This document shows, piece by piece, positions 59,519-64,000 of a stretch of DNA of 64,000 bases. The notes under the pieces were generated by a model, which saw only the letters and a program-made list of their open reading frames with translations, was not told the origin of the DNA and did no database searches. Position 1 is the stretch's first letter. Every line of letters begins with the position of its first letter. The stretch comes from Halobaculum halobium (GTDB taxonomy: Archaea > Halobacteriota > Halobacteria > Halobacteriales > Haloferacaceae), in NCBI RefSeq assembly GCF_030127145.1, contig NZ_CP126160.1, positions 1-64,000 of the forward strand, read 5' to 3'. The position numbers and the translations under genes were made by a program.

Positions 59519-60052
59519 CCTCTCTCAATCTCGGTGAAGGCGGCCAAGTCCATTTCCCGAGTCTCCGCGATCTCGCGTTGAATCTCTGTCCGATCCCAGC
59601 CAAGCGGTGCCAGCACACTCTCGACAGCTCTGACGAGTTGCGTCTCGTAGTACGACGCATCGTACGACTCCGTCTCTTCGTGAGCCAACGCGACCCGCTC
59701 TCGCGAACTCTTCTCGTCGTCGACGACCACGTACTCGATATCCTGTCCCGGGTGGATGGCGAGGTCTTGATCCCGAGCCCGCTTCAGCGCCGACACGTTC
59801 TGTGTATTCTGCGTGTACCCTTCCAGCGGCTTGGAGACACGATTCCGTTCGACGAGCTGCTCGACCGGCACCGTCCCAGCGTGGAGGCGCTTGATCGCGT
59901 CCTGAAGACAGTCGAGTACGGCGTCCGGAGATCGAGTCGCGTCGAGCCGTTCGAGACAGTCCCGCTGGACGTCCTCGATGAACGGCGGGGTTGAGCGCTG
60001 TCGGGCTTCGATACCTCTGATCTTGAAGTCGCTGTCGCGGCGACCTTCCCAA
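59515..60052 (-). pseudogene. C-terminal remnant of a family B DNA polymerase
   Basis: Read on the minus strand, the frame gives FKIRGIEARQRSTPPFIEDV, then LQDAIKRLHAGTVPVEQLVE, RNRVSKPLEGYTQNTQNVSA, DIEYVVVDDEKSSRERVALA and SYYETQLVRAVESVLAPLGW. This is the typical last 180 residues (thumb and C-terminus) of an archaeal PolB. The catalytic palm with DTDS is absent, and the frame stops without a start upstream of about 60052. It is therefore the tail of a lost or split polymerase. Its position beside the origin suggests that a plasmid polymerase was deleted or replaced. Confidence 0.8.
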
Positions 60053-60099
60053 AGTACTGTTAAACTTTTCCGCTCAACAAAACACGACCTATCAGTTCC

Positions 60100-60315
60100 T
60101 TAATTACCCTGCTCAGCGAGTGTGTAGGGTAGTTGGTCGACGAATGTGTATTCCAAATCTCGGCTGAAACCGTCTGCTTCCAGGAGGATGTCTTGAGTCC
60201 TCTTTGACAGACACGCACGAACTCGATCTATTAAGTAAATGGAGGCTGAGAAAGGAACTCTGTCGATAGCGCCGAACGTGTAGTGGTGTGGGGGAGGGGT
60301 TGGATCGCAGACAAG
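60100..60315 (-). pseudogene. Coding-like fragment without a start
   Basis: Seventy-one codons on the minus strand read LVCDPTPPPHHYTFGAIDRV, then PFSASIYLIDRVRACLSKRT and QDILLEADGFSRDLEYTFVD, ending with TAA at 60102-60100. The composition is that of real protein. No start codon precedes it, and a TGA lies directly in front. It may be a relict of another gene next to the polymerase remnant. I do not recognise the family. Confidence 0.4.
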
Positions 60316-60339
60316 TCACCGAATGTATCGAGGAGCAAG

Positions 60340-63300
60340 TCAGTCGCCAGATCCAAAGCTCACGTAGAACTCTCCACCCCGCAGCTTCTCCCAGAGGGGT
60401 TCATCATCCTCTTCAAATTTCCCGTAGTCAATGAAGTCCTGAATGTCTCTAACTGTGATGCCATTCGCACTGTTACTGCGCCACGCACGCGGGAGACTCA
60501 CTAAGCGGAGCAGGTAGCGGTCTGTTGATTCACGGATTTGCTTCGGTAACTCACCCGCCAATGGTTCGGGACCTCGCCGGCGGGCCATCCGGAATTCGTT
60601 TCCGGTCAATTTGACGCGGCCATTAGTCGCTCGATCCGGTGTAACGGCCTTGACTTCGACCCGTCTCATATGTTCCGGACGCCAGTCAGAGTTCGCTTTT
60701 TCGTCCATGCCGGCGAAAGGGTCGATATAATCGAATCCGGGCCCACGCTCGTCAGAGACGTCGAACAACAGGCGGAATGCAGTCCGATACGCTGATTCAT
60801 CTGGGATTGTTGCCTGTCGAAGGACCACTTCCGGCCGTTCGCCCACGATTGCTGGCTCATCTGTCTCGATATCGGCGATGGCTTCAACCGGTTTCATTCG
60901 CCAGATATCGGCGCTCCGCCATCGAGTGAGTTCCTTGAGGATTCGCTCTCGTGTTGATTGGTCTTGCGTCCGGAACTGGTTCCACGTACGCGCCAGACAC
61001 AGCAGTTCGGCTTCACGCCCTCGGTCATCAGCAATCTCTGCGTTTGATGTCGGGGTGCTAGATGAAGTCGATCCAATACTGGGAGCGCCCCCATCTTCAG
61101 GTGCATCCTCCAGTGTGAGAGATGAGTTAACCGCGTCATCCAGCTCGGCATCCGACGCTGACACCCACTGCATGGTGAGCTCCCGTCGCTTGGCGTGGCT
61201 CGTAGTGCCGCCACCGCCACCAGTGTCCTCACGATACCCGTTCAGTGCGTCAATAACAGTCGCGAGCGACTCGGTGGGGTTCTCGAGCGCCGTTGTGAAC
61301 GCCTTGAGGAGCTTGCTGGTGTCATCGTCCTCACTTAGTGAGGCGGCGAACGTTTCGTGGCGGGTTGCGTGCCACTCGGCGACGGTCGTTATAATGGACT
61401 CGGGAATGGGCCCGTCACTTTGTTTTGGGAGTTCGATCAGCAAGCGGTCCCTGAGCGCTGTCGCCACGCGGTCGCCTGCGGGAATGCCCTCTATGACTGG
61501 TGTCAGTGGCGCCGGTGGCGCTGTTGGGTTGGCAGCTGTTTCGACGGCCAGGGCGAAGGCGGTTTCTACATCTGATTCGCTATCTGTGTACGTCGCCCAG
61601 AAGGCGTCAATTTTGGCGACGGCAGTGAGGTACTTTCGGAGGGGCTCGACGTCGCTGTCGGTCGGCCACGAATCGAGTTCATCCCAAACTTGGTGGCCTC
61701 TTAAGTCATCGCGATGAAGCTCTGAGGCGTTCTGGAGTGCTGTAGCAATATATTGGAGTCGTGAGTAGAACTCCTCCGTCGCTGCGGCCGCAATACAATG
61801 CCGGGTGACCGGTTCGGCAAGCCCCGCAGTCGTGAATGCCTCCACCCACGCATTGACGACAGTGTCCTCCGTCCCGTTCGGTGCGTTCGCCATTTTCTCC
61901 AACGTGGGTTCGACATCGTCGTCCGGATCGATATGCAACTCCGGTGGGCTTGCCGTCTCGTCGATGTTCGAAAGCAGTGTTCTTAGTGCCGCTTGAACCA
62001 GCTTGAATCGCTGTTCTCGGAGCTCAGAGAGTTCTTTGCGGACATTCTCTTTCTGTTCGGCGTAATCGTAATCAAGTGCGTAATCTGGCTTGATGAGGAT
62101 GTTCTCGAAGACATCCCTAAGCGAATATTGGTCGATAACTTGGGCAAGGCCATCTGCTACGAGGTATAGCGGGATCTCTGTCGAATCGTCACTGTGCTCG
62201 TCGATTGCGCTCCGATAGATAGCGATCTGATTAGGCTTTTCCTCAGCAGTGGTTGGCGGTGACCACTGCGTTGATCGTCTCGAACTCGTACCTTCTGGGT
62301 TCTCGATAATCCCGATTGGATTGTTGATGATCGCATTAAGCTGGTTGTAGACCGATCTATGGTCGGGCTCAGATACATCTGCATCGTATGCGGCTAGCAG
62401 ATAGATTATCCGGGGCTTCAGTGTGGATTTGAGATCCTCTATCGCATCTTGTTCTTGCGCTGTTGGCTCGGACTCGTCTTCGGGAACTCCGAGGTCCGGT
62501 TGTTCCGTCTCTGTTTGAATTCCAAACGGAGGTATTGGCCCATCGGGGGCACCCCCGAGCAGGTATGCAATGGCTCGTGCCTCTCGACTGGGCCGTTCGA
62601 CGATCGCAATGGACTCGTCATTGGCGAACTGCTCGCGTGCATGCTGTGGGATTTGCTGCGTGTAGATTCGTAGCTCAGGCTCCTCGACTTGTGGGACGTC
62701 CTCCTCAACGTGGAGGATGAGCGAGTCGTCGGCCCATCGGACCGGGAGTCGAACGCCAGTATGCCAGATATCTCGACGAATCCACTGGCGCTTGGGTTCC
62801 TCATCAGTGAGTTTTCGACTGACTTGCGAGGTCGCCGTGAGCCGCCGTAACAATCCATAGGTGGGCACTGTATTCGACTGGGAATCCCATGTTGATTCCA
62901 TCGCCGAAAGCGCTTGATGGTCGTATGTGCGATGTGTATCGGCAACCGCACGGCTGGTTAAGAACTCGTTGAGTCGATCGGCCGCTTGGGCCGGGGTTAG
63001 TCCATCAAGCGGCCGTGCACCAAGCATTGTCGGCAGCGATGCAATGTCGACGTTCGGCAGTTCTCCATCCGAATCGAACCGCGACTCGATGCTTGCGATA
63101 ATTTCGTCGAGATCGAGTCGTGGCAGATAGCTGGCCGCACCGCGTTGCTCATCGGCGGTGATCAGTGGCCTTGCTGTGTGAAGGTCCTCTGGCATCAACC
63201 CACCGGGCGGTTCCGCAGGATCGTCATCTGTATCTGGTTCCGTGACCGGCCAGAGTGCCGCATCCTGTAGTTGGACGACCCCGAGCGCTGGAATCGTGGC

Positions 63301-64000
63301 GTCGTGTGTATTCGGTTGGTGACTGTAATGCGTACCGTCACAGTACCAAGCAGTGTCTGTGATGGTCGCCGTGAGTTCTGGCCAGATAAGCGCCGTCGCA
63401 TCCCGAACTGCCTCCCGATGACCCCGGTCAGCGTCTGGATTGAGTTCCGTGAGATGCCACCACGTTGGGATCGCCAAGTCCTTGTTGTACTCCCACTCCT
63501 CAATATCGCAGTCTAACCAATCTTTTTGACAGCTACCCGAGTGGCCGGCACTGAACGCTGGATGGTGTTCTGAGCGCCAACTAATCGTTTGGTACCGCTC
63601 CAGCAGGTCTTCGGGTGGGGAAATCGGTGGATTGGCTTCGAACTCGGGATCGGCATCCGCGAGGGACTGTACTTCCGAGAGTGATAGCGCGCCCGTACGA
63701 CGGTCGTCGGTGCCTCGGCCAGGGAAGAGCCATCCCCAATCGATGTGGGGGCCGACCTGGACGCCCAGATGCAACAAGAAGTAGAGTTCCCACCGCTTGC
63801 GTTCTGCCTCTGAGAGGTCCATCTGTGCATGGATGGCCTCCCACTGCTCGTCACTGGGCGGCGCGAGGGTTGGGGTGTCCGTGGGTTCGAAGTCTTGGCG
63901 GCACTCGATTGCTGCGGCCCATCGTCGGAACTTCGCGGCCGGCTCGGCCTCACCATCATCAGTCCCGGAAAATGGATACTCGACGCCATTTTCACTTGCG
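60340..64000 (-). CDS. Very large protein with C-terminal DUF3883 domain, cut by right edge
   Basis: The minus-strand frame stays open to the last base of the window; an ATG at 63822 is only internal, since the codons before it continue a coherent sequence (SDEQWEAIHAQ). At least 1219 residues are encoded. Most of it is of unknown fold, with a Gly-rich stretch about residue 900. The C-terminal 130 residues carry RVEVKAVTPDRATNGRVKLT, NEFRMARR and YLLRLVSLPRAW, the pattern of a DUF3883 nuclease-like domain that follows ATPase modules in large haloarchaeal (sacsin-like) proteins. The N-terminal ATPase would lie beyond the edge. Confidence 0.7.
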   Translation of the reverse strand, partial: ASENGVEYPFSGTDDGEAEPAAKFRRWAAAIECRQDFEPTDTPTLAPPSDEQWEAIHAQMDLSEAERKRWELYFLLHLGVQVGPHIDWGWLFPGRGTDDRRTGALSLSEVQSLADADPEFEANPPISPPEDLLERYQTISWRSEHHPAFSAGHSGSCQKDWLDCDIEEWEYNKDLAIPTWWHLTELNPDADRGHREAVRDATALIWPELTATITDTAWYCDGTHYSHQPNTHDATIPALGVVQLQDAALWPVTEPDTDDDPAEPPGGLMPEDLHTARPLITADEQRGAASYLPRLDLDEIIASIESRFDSDGELPNVDIASLPTMLGARPLDGLTPAQAADRLNEFLTSRAVADTHRTYDHQALSAMESTWDSQSNTVPTYGLLRRLTATSQVSRKLTDEEPKRQWIRRDIWHTGVRLPVRWADDSLILHVEEDVPQVEEPELRIYTQQIPQHAREQFANDESIAIVERPSREARAIAYLLGGAPDGPIPPFGIQTETEQPDLGVPEDESEPTAQEQDAIEDLKSTLKPRIIYLLAAYDADVSEPDHRSVYNQLNAIINNPIGIIENPEGTSSRRSTQWSPPTTAEEKPNQIAIYRSAIDEHSDDSTEIPLYLVADGLAQVIDQYSLRDVFENILIKPDYALDYDYAEQKENVRKELSELREQRFKLVQAALRTLLSNIDETASPPELHIDPDDDVEPTLEKMANAPNGTEDTVVNAWVEAFTTAGLAEPVTRHCIAAAATEEFYSRLQYIATALQNASELHRDDLRGHQVWDELDSWPTDSDVEPLRKYLTAVAKIDAFWATYTDSESDVETAFALAVETAANPTAPPAPLTPVIEGIPAGDRVATALRDRLLIELPKQSDGPIPESIITTVAEWHATRHETFAASLSEDDDTSKLLKAFTTALENPTESLATVIDALNGYREDTGGGGGTTSHAKRRELTMQWVSASDAELDDAVNSSLTLEDAPEDGGAPSIGSTSSSTPTSNAEIADDRGREAELLCLARTWNQFRTQDQSTRERILKELTRWRSADIWRMKPVEAIADIETDEPAIVGERPEVVLRQATIPDESAYRTAFRLLFDVSDERGPGFDYIDPFAGMDEKANSDWRPEHMRRVEVKAVTPDRATNGRVKLTGNEFRMARRRGPEPLAGELPKQIRESTDRYLLRLVSLPRAWRSNSANGITVRDIQDFIDYGKFEEDDEPLWEKLRGGEFYVSFGSGD

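Noticed and set aside
1-64000. tRNA, rRNA, transposase or insertion sequence
   Set aside because: None could be recognised on either strand.

Overview
The window comes from a haloarchaeon (class Halobacteria). The proteins are strongly acidic and the DNA is mostly GC-rich. It encodes an archaeal TFB, an Orc1/Cdc6 initiator with flanking origin repeats, a PhiH1-type winged-helix repressor, a HalOD1 protein, a Tat lipoprotein and several haloarchaea-only families. An Orc1-type origin, a conjugation-type secretion system, two toxin-antitoxin-like pairs, several nucleases and a methyltransferase, and almost no core metabolism point to a large plasmid or an integrated conjugative element. I saw no rRNA, tRNA, transposase or CRISPR array.

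Layout. 1-5 kb: a frameshifted Eco57I-like restriction-methyltransferase that runs off the left edge, a zinc-ribbon protein, and exonuclease VII (xseA broken, xseB intact). 5-19 kb: one plus-strand operon that looks like a conjugation machine (pilin-like protein, exported protein, Tat lipoprotein, VirB6-like channel, PrgI/VirB3-like protein, VirB4 ATPase, VirD4-like coupling ATPase), ending in an archaeal PriS-like primase and an associated Cys-rich protein. 19-21 kb: an A/T-richer membrane-protein unit. 21.7-28 kb: small accessory genes, a PD-(D/E)XK nuclease, an HTH-PIN pair, a PhiH1-type repressor divergent from a HalOD1 gene, a G/C-rich noncoding stretch ending in a run of hairpins, an OB-fold ssDNA-binding protein, and an HNH endonuclease with homing-endonuclease-associated repeats. 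28-32.5 kb: an A/T-rich island of nuclease and membrane proteins, including three tandem 30-36 residue zinc-ribbon microproteins. 32.6-38.2 kb: TFB, a zinc-finger protein, and a class I ribonucleotide reductase operon (nrdR, nrdB, nrdA). 38.4-54.5 kb: many short plus-strand accessory genes, among them a DUF6166 protein, an ArdC-like antirestriction protein and a SWIM zinc-finger protein, with minus-strand Mrr-like and twin-nuclease genes between them. 54.5-60 kb: an AbiE-like pair, then the replication region (orc1/cdc6 between two kinds of origin repeats, and a DNA polymerase B remnant). 60.3-64 kb: a very long DUF3883-type protein that runs off the right edge.

Three non-coding signals stand out. 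First, at least sixteen intergenic stem-loops share one plan: a T-rich tract, a stem whose sequence changes while pairing is kept, and a loop holding a conserved RGGGGTG-like core. Most sit 7 to 55 bases before the start codon of a short accessory gene, often with a Shine-Dalgarno sequence in between. Second, seven copies of an inverted repeat, TTAACCAAC / GTTGGTTAA, have a 23-26 base spacer that is not conserved; most lie at or over stop codons. Third, several consecutive hairpins directly precede the OB-fold gene.

About ten genes are broken by single-base shifts, mostly a missing G or C in a short run, and each would be whole after one repair (two for xseA). This looks more like base-calling error in the assembly than mass gene decay, and any function inferred from these genes assumes the repaired frame.
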